64,000 nucleotides of DNA from JACCXG01 sp963785755 (GTDB lineage Bacteria > Acidobacteriota > Vicinamibacteria > Vicinamibacterales > 2-12-FULL-66-21). This document shows, one piece after another, positions 1 to 8,236 of the stretch. The notes beneath the pieces were generated by a model that saw only the letters and a list, made by a program, of their open reading frames with translations, was not told where the DNA came from and did not search any database. A program made the translations under genes and the position numbers. Numbering within the stretch: position 1 is the first letter of the stretch; each line of letters opens with the position of its first letter. Location: contig CAWAXG010000075.1 in assembly GCA_963785755.1 (NCBI GenBank), positions 620,001-684,000 on the forward strand, read 5' to 3'.

Positions 1-1
1 C

Positions 2-94
2 CCGTTTCAATCGACCTTTCAGGGAGCGCTCCGTCACGGCAGCCGGGTCACGATCATGGGCCCGTTCGTCTGGATTCTGGAGCGGCAGCAGTGA
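2..94 (+). CDS. 3' end of an unidentified gene
   Basis: An open frame enters from the left edge and stops at TGA 92-94, giving about 30 C-terminal residues ending in FVWILERQQ. The stop overlaps the GTG start of the next gene by the four bases GTGA, which suggests a translationally coupled operon. In E. coli the EEP-family gene ybhP lies next to the cardiolipin synthase gene clsB, so a phospholipase-D-type protein is a reasonable guess. No HKD motif is inside the window, so the product cannot be named. Confidence 0.4.
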   Translation, partial: PFQSTFQGALRHGSRVTIMGPFVWILERQQ

Positions 95-844
95 CCGAGT
101 ACAAAGTCACACCGGCGTCGGCGTCCGTCGACGTCAGAATCGCGACCTACAACATTCACCGCTGCCGCGGCATGGATCGCCGTACCGCACCGCACCGCAT
201 CGTCGAGGTCCTGCGCGACATCGATGCCGACGTCGTGGCGCTGCAGGAAGTGATCGGGGCCGGACCGGCTGGAGCCGGACAGGCCGAAGAGATCGGCGCG
301 GCGGTCGGCATGGGCTGGGTGATGACCTCGGTCCGCCATCTCCGGCGTCACCTGTTCGGCAACGTCGTGCTGAGCCGCTTCCCCATCGTGCATCACAGCC
401 AGTACCGACCTGTCGTGGCGCACCTGCGAGGCGCGGGCGTGTCAGCGCGCCGATCTCGATCTCGGCCAGGGCCGCATCCTGCATGTCTACAACGTGCATC
501 TCGGCACCGCCGTGCTCGAACGGCGCTACCAGGCGCCGCGGCTCGCCTGGTACGTTCACGATCATCGCGTCCACGGCCCGAAAGTGATTCTGGGCGACTT
601 CAATGAGTGGATGCGCGGACTCGCGACAAAGACCCTGAGCTCGCTGTTCGACAGCATCGACATCCACGGTCATCTCAAGCGGCGCCGGACCTATCCCGGC
701 CTCTTCCCGGTTCTTCATCTCGATCACATCTACTACGAGGGCGACGTCCTCGTCCGCAGCGTCGAGCTGCCGCGCACGCGAAAGGCGTTGATCGCGTCGG
801 ATCATCTGCCGCTCGTCGCCAACCTTCGCATCGGGTTCAAGTAG
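91..844 (+). pseudogene. endonuclease/exonuclease/phosphatase (EEP) family protein, frameshifted
   Basis: The two halves of an EEP-fold metal-dependent phosphodiesterase lie in different frames. The first half (GTG start at 91) carries the opening TYNIH strand and the ALQEV metal-binding glutamate. The second half carries NVHLG, the GDFNEW motif and the closing SDHLPL motif with the catalytic histidine. Deleting one C of the CC at 405-406 rejoins the frames and gives a natural bridge reading QYDLSWRTCEARACQRADLDLG. All catalytic motifs then survive and the length (about 250 residues) is normal. The lesion is therefore probably a sequencing indel or a very recent mutation. The substrate is unknown; YbhP-like relatives sit beside phospholipid enzymes. 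Confidence 0.7.
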
Positions 845-905
845 CCGATCGCTCGCCTGGAACGGGGACTGCGGCCGCGCCTCCACGGCCGCCGTCGGCG
901 GCATA

Positions 906-935
906 TTGACGAGTTCGATATCTGAGTGATATCAT
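906..935 (+). promoter_or_regulatory. sigma-70-type promoter upstream of the SPFH gene
   Basis: TTGACG (906-911) and TATCAT (930-935) are separated by 18 bases, each matching the housekeeping consensus at five of six positions. Transcription would start near 942, about 24 bases ahead of the SPFH ATG at 966, with AGAGGAG as the ribosome-binding site. The -10 region is overlaid by the GATATC repeats listed separately. Confidence 0.6.
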
Positions 936-944
936 TTCGACATC
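917..944. promoter_or_regulatory. three hexamers spaced exactly 11 bp, candidate operator
   Basis: GATATC occurs at 917-922 and 928-933, and GACATC at 939-944, so three near-identical hexamers repeat at 11-base intervals, about one helical turn. They cover the spacer, the -10 box and the probable start of the promoter at 906-935. Ribbon-helix-helix repressors commonly bind such helically phased half-sites. A ribbon-helix-helix protein is encoded at 1843-2025 in the same transcript, so autoregulation is a plausible inference. Confidence 0.5.
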
Positions 945-965
945 ACTGACCGAGAGGAGTCGACA

Positions 966-1835
966 ATGATTCGCGAGCGTGAAACCCGAGGGCTTCCGGG
1001 ATTGCCGGTGATTCTTGTGCTGGTCGTGGCGGTTGCGGCGTGCCTGTACGGCCTCGTGGTAGGCGCGCAAGAGCAGTCATTAGCGCAGATCCTGCTCTTC
1101 TCGCTCGCCGTCGTGGTCGAGTTCTTTCTGATGCTGGGGGTGTTCGTCGTCAACCCGAACGAGGGACGCGTCCTGCAGTTTTTTGGCGACTACGTCGGCA
1201 CCGTCAAGGTTCCGGGGCTCCGCTGGGCCAATCCGTTCTATACGAAGAAGCGCATTTCGCTCCGGGTGCGCAATTTCGAGAGCGGGCGGCTGAAAGTGAA
1301 CGACAACGAGGGCAATCCGATCGAGATTGCGGCAGTTGTCGTGTGGCAGGTCGTGGACACCGCCGAAGCGGTCTTTCAGGTCGACGATTACAACAACTAC
1401 GTGAAGGTGCAGAGCGAGGCGGCGCTGCGCAACCTCGCAACGAGCTACACCTATGATGCCCACGATGAGAACCAGATGTCGTTGCGAGGTCATACGGCGG
1501 CTGTCGCCGAGCACCTGAAGAAGGAGATTCAGGAACGGCTGTCGCGTGCCGGCGTCGAGGTCATCGAAGCGCGCATCAGCCACCTGGCGTACGCCCCCGA
1601 GATCGCTCACGCCATGCTGCAGCGGCAGCAGGCCGGCGCGATCATCTCGGCGCGGCAACGGATCGTCGAAGGGGCGGTCGGGATGGTGGAGATGGCGCTC
1701 GACATGCTGTCGCGGCGGGACATCGTCTCGTTGGACAACGAACGAAAGGCCGCGATGGTGAGCAATCTGCTCGTCGTCCTGTGCGGAGACCGCTCGACGC
1801 AGCCGATCATCAACACCGGCACGATCTACCAATAG
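966..1835 (+). CDS. SPFH/band 7 domain membrane protein
   Basis: A 289-residue protein with two hydrophobic segments (about residues 15-32 and 40-62) followed by an SPFH domain. The domain begins around VVNPNEGRVLQFFGDYVGTV and runs into the helical stretch IQERLSRAGVEVIEARISHLAYAPEIAHAMLQRQQA. SPFH proteins form large oligomeric rings in the inner membrane and organise lipid microdomains or membrane proteases. The ATG has a strong AGAGGAG site and a recognisable promoter. The next gene, a ribbon-helix-helix protein, starts eight bases after the stop. No NfeD or FtsH partner is adjacent, so the client is unknown. Family assignment is firm; role is not. Confidence 0.9.
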   Translation: MIRERETRGLPGLPVILVLVVAVAACLYGLVVGAQEQSLAQILLFSLAVVVEFFLMLGVFVVNPNEGRVLQFFGDYVGTVKVPGLRWANPFYTKKRISLRVRNFESGRLKVNDNEGNPIEIAAVVVWQVVDTAEAVFQVDDYNNYVKVQSEAALRNLATSYTYDAHDENQMSLRGHTAAVAEHLKKEIQERLSRAGVEVIEARISHLAYAPEIAHAMLQRQQAGAIISARQRIVEGAVGMVEMALDMLSRRDIVSLDNERKAAMVSNLLVVLCGDRSTQPIINTGTIYQ

Positions 1836-1842
1836 GGTCGTC

Positions 1843-2025
1843 GTGGCGGATCGCAAGCCGTTTCTGCTTCGGATCGATCGCGACGTGATGGACGCGTTGC
1901 AGCGCTGGGCAGACGACGATCTGCGCAGTCTGAACGGCCAGATTGAGTATTTGTTACGGAAGGCGCTGAAGGAGGCGAAGCGTGAAGGGCCGAACCAGAA
2001 GAAGGCTCGTTACGACTCTTCGTAA
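1843..2025 (+). CDS. Arc-type ribbon-helix-helix DNA-binding protein
   Basis: A 60-residue basic protein starting at GTG 1843. The pattern KPFLLRIDRDVMDALQRWADDDLRSLNGQIEYLLRKAL fits an Arc/MetJ ribbon-helix-helix: a short beta strand (FLLRI) followed by two helices, with the typical SLNGQIEYLL second helix. It follows the SPFH gene after eight bases and is almost certainly co-transcribed with it. The three 11-bp-spaced hexamers at 917-944 are a candidate binding site. No toxin gene follows, because the next gene is convergent and overlaps this stop by 16 bases. A toxin-antitoxin role is therefore not supported. Confidence 0.8.
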   Translation: MADRKPFLLRIDRDVMDALQRWADDDLRSLNGQIEYLLRKALKEAKREGPNQKKARYDSS

Positions 2026-2231
2026 TCCTCTTCGATCGGCGGCAGCAGGCGCGTCGAAGGGCGCAGCGCCTCGCGGTGATCGAACAGCGGCAGATCGCGA
2101 ACGTGCAGCGTCAGCGGGCAGCCCGGGCCCTTTTCATCGACCACTACGGTGACCGGGCTGCCTTCGACTCCTTCTCGGAAGCCGATGCGGCAGCCGCAGG
2201 CGAGGCGCGCGTGGGTGAAACCCTTCAACAT
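2010..2231 (-). CDS. small conserved hypothetical protein
   Basis: A 73-residue minus-strand protein that begins 18 bases after the TlpA-like gene and is probably the last cistron of the sigma/anti-sigma/TlpA operon. It contains a CGC pair (LACGCRIGFREG), a PVTVVVDEKGPGCPL segment and an acidic C-terminal tail (PPIEEDYEES). The three cysteines and alternating hydrophobic strands suggest a small beta-rich or metal-binding fold. I do not recognise the family. The operon position suggests a link to thiol or redox stress, but that is only inference. Confidence 0.5.
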   Translation of the reverse strand: MLKGFTHARLACGCRIGFREGVEGSPVTVVVDEKGPGCPLTLHVRDLPLFDHREALRPSTRLLPPIEEDYEES

Positions 2232-2248
2232 CGTTGGCCACGATCATA

Positions 2249-2938
2249 CTACAAGAGCCCCTTGATCTCCCGCTCGAGCATCTCCTTCGAGACCGGCCCC
2301 ATGTGTTTCGTACAAATCGAGCCCTGGCGATCGATGATGAACGACGTCGGAATCGCCCACAGGGGACCGAACGCTTCGTCGAGCTCGACGTGCTCGCGCA
2401 GGATGGGATAGTTCATGCCCCATCCGCTGGCGAACGCGCGCAGATCCTCCGGTGATGGATCATCCTGGCTGAGCACGCCGAGGATGACGAAGCCGCGATC
2501 ACGATACTGGTCATACGCCTCGATGAACTCCGGAATCTCGACCTTGCATGGCCCGCACCACGTCGCCCAGAAGTTCAACAGAATGACCTTGCCCTTGTAG
2601 TCCGACAGCCGCACGGTGTCGCCATTCATGTCCTGCAGCGTGAAATCGAATTGCGCCCGACCCTTGCTCGTCGCGCACGTCGGTCCGCTGCCCGGATCCT
2701 GGGAGGTGCCGGCCGACGACGGCTCGGGGCCACGGATGAAGGGGACTGCAAACAGCGCGACCCCAAGAGCCGCCGTGGCGGACGCGATCCACCGGCCCCG
2801 GCCGGCGGGTGGCGGGTCGGCAGTCGGTGCATGGCCGGGTGCGGACGTCGATGCCGCGGGATCGGCGGTGCCCGCGTGGTCCGCGTTGGCGCTAACGTTG
2901 GCGCTGGCGTCGGTCTCGTCTGGTTTGTCCTGATTCAT
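2249..2938 (-). CDS. TlpA-like membrane-anchored thioredoxin
   Basis: This 229-residue protein has a long Ala/Pro/Asp-rich N-terminus, one membrane segment (about 49-69) and a thioredoxin-fold domain. The domain carries the redox motif WCGPC at 127-131 and the cis-proline strand WAIPTSFIID. The spacing matches the TlpA/ResA family, which reduces disulfides in periplasmic proteins, for example during cytochrome c maturation. A further cysteine pair (T-C-A after the anchor and SICTKH near the end) may form a structural disulfide. The gene starts three bases after the anti-sigma stop, so redox control of an envelope-stress regulon is a fair inference. Confidence 0.88.
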   Translation of the reverse strand: MNQDKPDETDASANVSANADHAGTADPAASTSAPGHAPTADPPPAGRGRWIASATAALGVALFAVPFIRGPEPSSAGTSQDPGSGPTCATSKGRAQFDFTLQDMNGDTVRLSDYKGKVILLNFWATWCGPCKVEIPEFIEAYDQYRDRGFVILGVLSQDDPSPEDLRAFASGWGMNYPILREHVELDEAFGPLWAIPTSFIIDRQGSICTKHMGPVSKEMLEREIKGLL

Positions 2939-2941
2939 GGC

Positions 2942-3718
2942 TCACTCGATCGCGCCGCGAACATAGCCGGCGATGTGTTCCAGGTCTGCGGGGCGGCCCC
3001 GTGCCACCACCGTGTACGTGCGCCCCTTGCTCGTCCAGATCATCGCCTGTTCTCCCGCTTTCGTCACCGTCTCGTGCGCATAGAAGTTCCGGCTGGCATC
3101 TTCGGCGTCGACGATGCTGTCGTTCAGCACGTAGACCGACAGCGGCTCGCCATGCCAACGATACAGAAGGTGCGCGACCGCGCCTCGCGACGAACCGCAC
3201 CGACGGACGGTGAGGAGCTGGAGTTCCTCGGATTCCGAGCTGGCCACGACCTTGAGCGGCCAGCCATTGGCGGCCTCCCACGTCTGACCCAGCACTGCCG
3301 CGTCGGCCAGCGCGGCCCGCGGTGGAACCTGAAAACACTGGACGTGATCGTCGCCGAGCTGGGCGGCGTAGGTCTCCACACCGCTGCCCCACCCCAACAT
3401 CAGCAGCAGCGCAGCGGCGAGGACGAGCGTCGCGGCCACGGACAGCTGAACGATGGTACGGCGATCGGGCAAATTCCTGCGGCCGGCCGCAACCAGGCGT
3501 TGGGCCGCGCAGCGGTGCCGCAGCGCCTCGGGCGCAGCGCCGCGCAGCTCCGCGCGGCGCGACGCGATCAGGTCGTGCGTCACTTGCTCGGTGGCCACCC
3601 GGCTGCGACACGGTGGACAACGCTCGAGGTGCGTCTCCAGAGTCTCTCGCTCGACGCCATCGACCTCACCGTCGACATAGGCGGTCAGCTGCGGTTCGAT
3701 ATCGCGGCACTTTCCCAT
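2942..3718 (-). CDS. anti-sigma factor with zinc-finger (zf-HC2) domain
   Basis: The 258-residue protein starts with an anti-sigma zinc finger: C4, then H30, C34 and C37 in the HLERCPPC arrangement. One transmembrane helix follows at about 89-112, and a periplasmic region completes the protein. This is the usual topology of an ECF anti-sigma factor that holds its sigma factor at the membrane until an envelope signal arrives. It lies 26 bases downstream of an ECF sigma gene and three bases before the TlpA-like gene. The periplasmic part has no domain I can name, so the signal sensed is unknown. Confidence 0.82.
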   Translation of the reverse strand: MGKCRDIEPQLTAYVDGEVDGVERETLETHLERCPPCRSRVATEQVTHDLIASRRAELRGAAPEALRHRCAAQRLVAAGRRNLPDRRTIVQLSVAATLVLAAALLLMLGWGSGVETYAAQLGDDHVQCFQVPPRAALADAAVLGQTWEAANGWPLKVVASSESEELQLLTVRRCGSSRGAVAHLLYRWHGEPLSVYVLNDSIVDAEDASRNFYAHETVTKAGEQAMIWTSKGRTYTVVARGRPADLEHIAGYVRGAIE

Positions 3719-3744
3719 GGTCGCCTTCTAATCGATCCTTCGTC

Positions 3745-4338
3745 TCATATGACGTCCGTCCCGCGCCCCGAGGTCGCCGCCCTGCTGCTGGCCAGCCGCT
3801 CGTAGAGCATTCTCCTCCCACGCGAGATCCGCGACATCACCGTCCCGATGGGCACACCGACAATCTTGGCGATCTCTGCGTACGAGAACTCTTCGACATC
3901 GCGCAGCCAGACCGCCTGACGAAACGTCTCGGGCAGTTCGTCGAGCGCTGCCTGGAGGTCGCTGTCGAGCGTCGCGCGGGTCAGAAGCTGCTCGGGCGTG
4001 TGCGACTCCGCCATGAGATCCGCCGCGCGCTCCACGATCTCGCTATCGACGTCCACCGGATTGCGGACGTCGTGCCGTCGCATGTTCCGGAACGTGTTAT
4101 GAAGAATCGTGAACAGCCACGCCTTGAGATTCGTTCCGCGTTCGAACTGGGCCGAGGCACGGAACGCCTTGAGGTATGTGTCCTGGACCAGATCCTCGGC
4201 GTCGGCCGGCCGGCGCGTGAGGCGCAACGCTGTCCCGTACAGGCTGTCCACATACGAGAGAGCCTCCCGCGCGAATTCGTCGTCCCCCGCCGGAGCGGCC
4301 GAATCGGAAGGCGTCGAGGGGTGGCGTCGGAAGGCCAT
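3745..4338 (-). CDS. RNA polymerase ECF-type sigma factor
   Basis: From the chosen ATG at 4338 the protein is 197 residues. Region 2 is represented by YGTALRLTRRPADAEDLVQD and the following KAWLFTILHN segment. Region 4 is seen as LPETFRQAVWLRDVEEFSYAEIA followed by GVPIGTVMSRISRGRRML. The frame is open for 39 codons further upstream, but that stretch is unlike any sigma factor, so the internal ATG is preferred although its Shine-Dalgarno is poor. It heads a tight operon with its anti-sigma factor, a TlpA-like thioredoxin and a small protein. Autoregulation is usual for such loci, but I could not identify a convincing ECF promoter. Confidence 0.88.
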   Translation of the reverse strand: MAFRRHPSTPSDSAAPAGDDEFAREALSYVDSLYGTALRLTRRPADAEDLVQDTYLKAFRASAQFERGTNLKAWLFTILHNTFRNMRRHDVRNPVDVDSEIVERAADLMAESHTPEQLLTRATLDSDLQAALDELPETFRQAVWLRDVEEFSYAEIAKIVGVPIGTVMSRISRGRRMLYERLASSRAATSGRGTDVI

Positions 4339-4713
4339 GCGGGGGAGCCGGCGCGCCCACAGTGAGAGGAAACACCGTGAGGCTGCACCTTTATTCCGGT
4401 CGATTGTACTAAATGACCGGAATTGGTGACGGCGCGTTCGGTTCAGATGACACACTGGAAGGCCACCGACGCCATTCCGCCGGCCGGATTATGGATACGG
4501 GCCGGCACCGACATTGCTCAGGGGGGCGCGGACGAGCTCCAACCCCGCCACTCCTCAGCGCTCACTGTCCGAGTTACAGGACGCTTCGTGAGGCGGGGAC
4601 GCTGTCGTTGCAGAGGCCGTCTTAGCTACAGTAACATCGGCCTCGCAAGGCAAAAGCTGGACGTGTATCGCAGCCGGGCTGCCTGCCTCCGCTGCTGTTC
4701 TCCGAGGTGAATC

Positions 4714-7700
4714 ATGCGTAAGCGCAGCGCACCGGGGCCTCGCGGGCCTGGACGGCGTTCCCCGTCTCTGGCAGCCGCCGTGCTCCTTCTGCTGACGGTC
4801 GGATACGTCGCTGATGCTTTCGCGCAGACGCCGTACGTGCCGTACTTCGGCAAGAACAAGATCCGCTACAACAATTTCGAGTGGCACATTTATACGACCG
4901 ACCACTTCGAGATTTACTACTACCCGGAGATCGAAGCCCATCTCGAGCGCGTCACCAGCTACGCCGAGAGCGCCTATCAGCAGGTCAGTTCCGACCTCAA
5001 GCACGACCTGGCGTTCAAGGTCCCGATGGTGCTGTTCAAGACGCAGAGCGAATTCCAGCAGCAGAACATCGAGGCGTCCGAGCTGCCGGAAGGCGTCCTG
5101 GCGTTCGCCGAGCCCTACCGGGATCGGATGGTGCTGCCGATCGACGAGCCGTCGGACGCGCTCTACCGGCTGATCACCCACGAGCTGACCCACATCTTCG
5201 AATTCGACATCATCCCGCGATCGCTCCTGCGCCGCGGCCTCCCCCTCTGGGTGGACGAAGGCCTGGCCGACCACCTGACCGGATACTGGAACGCGTTCGA
5301 CCTGATGACCGTCCGTGATGCGGCCATCTCGGACAACATCCCTTCGATGTCCGACTTTCAGGGCGTAGCGTTCGCCGACGGGCGGCTCCCCTACAACCTC
5401 GGACACGCGGCCTTCGAATTCATCGAAAGCCGCTGGGGGAAGGAAGGGCTGCGGCAATTCCTCTTCGCCCTCCGCAAGAACGTCATCGGCGGCGGCGAAA
5501 GCGCGTACGAGGAGGCGTTCCGGCTCAAGGCCGAGGAGTTCGACGAACAGTTCGACAAGTACTTGAAGGACCGCTTCAAGCCGTTCCGTGACAAGGAACG
5601 GCCGGCGGACTACGGCCGGAATCTGGCGCCGAAGCGCGATCGCACGCCATACGTCGCGGTTGTGTCGATTGAGGCCTCTCCTTCCGGCGACCTGATGGCA
5701 GTGGCCGCTGGCAACCGCAAGGAACAGGAGCTGGACATCATCCTGATGTCGACCAAGGAGTCGCGGGTGTTGATGAACCTCACCTCCGGCTTCAACAAGG
5801 ACAGCGGGTTTGAGTACATCAGGACGCCGGGCGGTTTCCGCAACAACGCCGTGCCGTGGATGTCCTGGGCCCCCAACGGCGATCGCATCGCCTATTTCGC
5901 GCGCACCGAGAAGGTCTCCACCCTGATCCTCCAGAACGTCGTCACCCGCAACATCGATCGCCGCATCGAGCTGCGAAGCATCGACCTGCCCGAGTCTCCG
6001 GACGTGAGCCCGGACGGCAAGGAAGTGGCGTTCTCCGGACTGAGCAGCGCGCTTGGCGACATCTACGTCGTGAACATCGAGTCCGGACAGGTCCGGAACC
6101 TGACGAACGATCAGTTCGGCGACTACGGTCCAACCTGGGCGCCCGACGGGAAGTCGATCGTGTACCTGGCCCGCGTCAGCGGCAACGACAAGCTGTTCCG
6201 GATCGATCTGGCATCAGGAGCCAAGACCCAGCTCACGTTCGGCGCGCACGACGACGGCGCCGCGCAGTACATGGACGCCGAGACGCTGGTGTTCCCGTCG
6301 ACGGCGGTCGACCCCAATCAGCCGATCGATCCGGAAGTCGCGCGCAACGGCAACATCTACAACCTGTGGACGCTGAATCTGAAGACCGCCGAGCTGCGGC
6401 AGTACACCGACACGCTCACCGCGAACGTTTCACCGACGGTGCTCAAGGACGAGAAGGGCGAGACGAAGATTGCGTTCGTCACCTACTACAAGGGTGAGTA
6501 CGGCATTCACATCCTCAACCGGGACAAGCCGCTCTACACGGTGGCCACCGCCGACTTCGGCGCGCCTGGCCCCCCGATCGACTTCGTGCCTCCGATCACC
6601 CACACGCTCGTCAAGCAGAACGCGCGCAAGAAGGGAACGTTCGAGAAGCTGTTCCTGGAAGGGCGCCCGCCTGTCGCCGTCGGCGTCACGAGCGGCGGCG
6701 ATCTCTTCGGCGGAACCCAGGTCACGTTCACCGACGTGCTCGGAGACAAGCAGTTCAACATGTTCGCCGCGTCGGTCTCGCAGTACCGGACGATGTCGTT
6801 CTCGTACGTCAATCTGTCGCGGCGTTTCCAGTACGCGCTGCAGGCCTATTCGCAGACGCAGTTCTATTACGGCTACCAGCCCGGGCTGTTGTTCGCCTAC
6901 GACTATGGTTACATCGATCGCGATCTCGCGCAGGCGACGCAGACGGCTCGTGGCGGCACGGGGTATGGAATCTATCCGCTGAACCGCTACTCGCGCCTCG
7001 AACTGTCTGCCGGAGTGCTGCAATTCAAGCAGGAATACAACGAACCGGGTCTGCAGGAACTTGCTGACGATTACCAGCAGGAGACCTACGGCCGGACGTT
7101 GTTCAGTGACGGCACGTACATGCCGTTCGGCGTCACCTTCATTCGGGAGACAACTGTCTTCCGCGAGTACGGTCCGCTGGCCGGCGACACGATCCGGCTG
7201 GGTTATGAGTACGCACCGAGCTGGGGCGGTTTGCTGTCGAGACAGACGGTCGATCTCGACGCCCGCTACTACATGCGCCTCGGAACGAACGGCGTCCTCG
7301 CCTTCAGAGCGCGCGGCTACAGGAGCTGGGGCGAGTTCCCGGGTTACCTCTACTTCGGCGGCAACTCGGAGATGCGGGGCTACGATTACCTTCAGTTCCT
7401 GGGGAACAAAGGCTTCTTCGCGAATGCGGAGCTCCGCTTCCCGCTCATCGAGGCCGCACTCACGCCGATTGGCGTGGTTGGTGGTCTCCGCGGCGTGATG
7501 TTCTTCAACATTGGCTCGTCAGGGTACGAGGGGCTGGCGATGACCGTCTGGACGTCGGAGCCGACGACCTACACGCCGCTGCTCGGCTATGAACAGGATC
7601 CGTTCTCGCTCACCGGGCTGACGCCGGTGTTCGGGCCCCCGATTCCGGTTGACGGCTTCCGTCTGGTCGACGGCCGGGCCTCGTACGGTGTCGGCCTCGA

Positions 7701-7872
7701 GACATTCGCGCTGGGATTCCCGATTCATTTCGACTGGTCCTGGCGCACGTTGTTCAACCGTGACTGGGAAGATCTCGTCTATGCGTATCCGGCGTCGGCG
7801 GAGGGCTTCAGCCGGGGCAGCGACTGGCTGCGCAGGGTCAAGTTCTCGCTGTGGATCGGGTACGACTTCTAG
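4714..7872 (+). CDS. secreted HEXXH peptidase-like / TolB-propeller / Omp85-type barrel fusion protein
   Basis: A 1052-residue protein with a signal peptide (about 1-32, ending AFAQ). Residues about 45-260 form a gluzincin-like domain with HELTH at 156-160 and WVDEGLADH with the third ligand at E182, the arrangement of the MA-clan DUF/peptidase family. A WD40/TolB-like propeller follows, with repeats such as SPDGKEVAFSG and APDGKSIVYLAR. The last 350 residues or so are a BamA/D15-type barrel with YLYFGGNSEMRGYDY near the end. The start has GAGGTGA seven bases upstream. It is probably outer-membrane bound, with the peptidase and propeller domains periplasmic or surface facing. Substrate and exact role are unknown. 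Confidence 0.85.
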   Translation: MRKRSAPGPRGPGRRSPSLAAAVLLLLTVGYVADAFAQTPYVPYFGKNKIRYNNFEWHIYTTDHFEIYYYPEIEAHLERVTSYAESAYQQVSSDLKHDLAFKVPMVLFKTQSEFQQQNIEASELPEGVLAFAEPYRDRMVLPIDEPSDALYRLITHELTHIFEFDIIPRSLLRRGLPLWVDEGLADHLTGYWNAFDLMTVRDAAISDNIPSMSDFQGVAFADGRLPYNLGHAAFEFIESRWGKEGLRQFLFALRKNVIGGGESAYEEAFRLKAEEFDEQFDKYLKDRFKPFRDKERPADYGRNLAPKRDRTPYVAVVSIEASPSGDLMAVAAGNRKEQELDIILMSTKESRVLMNLTSGFNKDSGFEYIRTPGGFRNNAVPWMSWAPNGDRIAYFARTEKVSTLILQNVVTRNIDRRIELRSIDLPESPDVSPDGKEVAFSGLSSALGDIYVVNIESGQVRNLTNDQFGDYGPTWAPDGKSIVYLARVSGNDKLFRIDLASGAKTQLTFGAHDDGAAQYMDAETLVFPSTAVDPNQPIDPEVARNGNIYNLWTLNLKTAELRQYTDTLTANVSPTVLKDEKGETKIAFVTYYKGEYGIHILNRDKPLYTVATADFGAPGPPIDFVPPITHTLVKQNARKKGTFEKLFLEGRPPVAVGVTSGGDLFGGTQVTFTDVLGDKQFNMFAASVSQYRTMSFSYVNLSRRFQYALQAYSQTQFYYGYQPGLLFAYDYGYIDRDLAQATQTARGGTGYGIYPLNRYSRLELSAGVLQFKQEYNEPGLQELADDYQQETYGRTLFSDGTYMPFGVTFIRETTVFREYGPLAGDTIRLGYEYAPSWGGLLSRQTVDLDARYYMRLGTNGVLAFRARGYRSWGEFPGYLYFGGNSEMRGYDYLQFLGNKGFFANAELRFPLIEAALTPIGVVGGLRGVMFFNIGSSGYEGLAMTVWTSEPTTYTPLLGYEQDPFSLTGLTPVFGPPIPVDGFRLVDGRASYGVGLETFALGFPIHFDWSWRTLFNRDWEDLVYAYPASAEGFSRGSDWLRRVKFSLWIGYDF

Positions 7873-7913
7873 CCGCCGGCTCCGCCGAGCGCGGCCACAT
7901 GCGAGCCTGACTC

Positions 7914-8159
7914 GTGGGGGAACGATCGCGATACTGTGAAAACGTCGTGCGGTTGCTGGTTGATTTTCTCGAGCGCCAGCTTCCGCCCGACGTGCACGCC
8001 CGCCTCGAACAGCACCTCGCGAAGTGTCCACACTGCCTCGCTCAGCTCAAGACCTACGAATCGACCGTGTCGCTGCTCCGCAGCGTCAAGGAAGAAGACC
8101 TGCCGACTGAACTCAGGTGGACGCTCAAATCTTTCCTGGATCGGAACTGTCACAACTAG
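7914..8159 (+). CDS. small zf-HC2 zinc-finger (anti-sigma-like) protein
   Basis: An 81-residue protein with the complete zf-HC2 ligand set: C8, H34, C38 and C41 in CENVVRLLVDFLE...EQHLAKCPHC. It lacks a membrane helix, so it would be a cytosolic zinc-binding anti-sigma-type protein rather than a classical membrane anti-sigma factor. No sigma factor gene adjoins it. The start used is GTG 7914; the ribosome-binding site is weak. The following thioesterase gene begins 77 bases downstream. Partner unknown. Confidence 0.7.
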   Translation: MGERSRYCENVVRLLVDFLERQLPPDVHARLEQHLAKCPHCLAQLKTYESTVSLLRSVKEEDLPTELRWTLKSFLDRNCHN

Positions 8160-8236
8160 CCAGCTCGACCGTAGCGCTCCCGGGTTACTCGCGGAGTCGC
8201 CTCCGTGCGCCTGCACGATTCGGCATCCGCGACTCG

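Noticed and set aside
1843..2231. RHH protein and the overlapping 73-residue protein as a toxin-antitoxin pair
   Set aside because: The two genes are convergent, and the small protein belongs to the sigma-factor operon; the RHH gene is linked to the SPFH gene instead.
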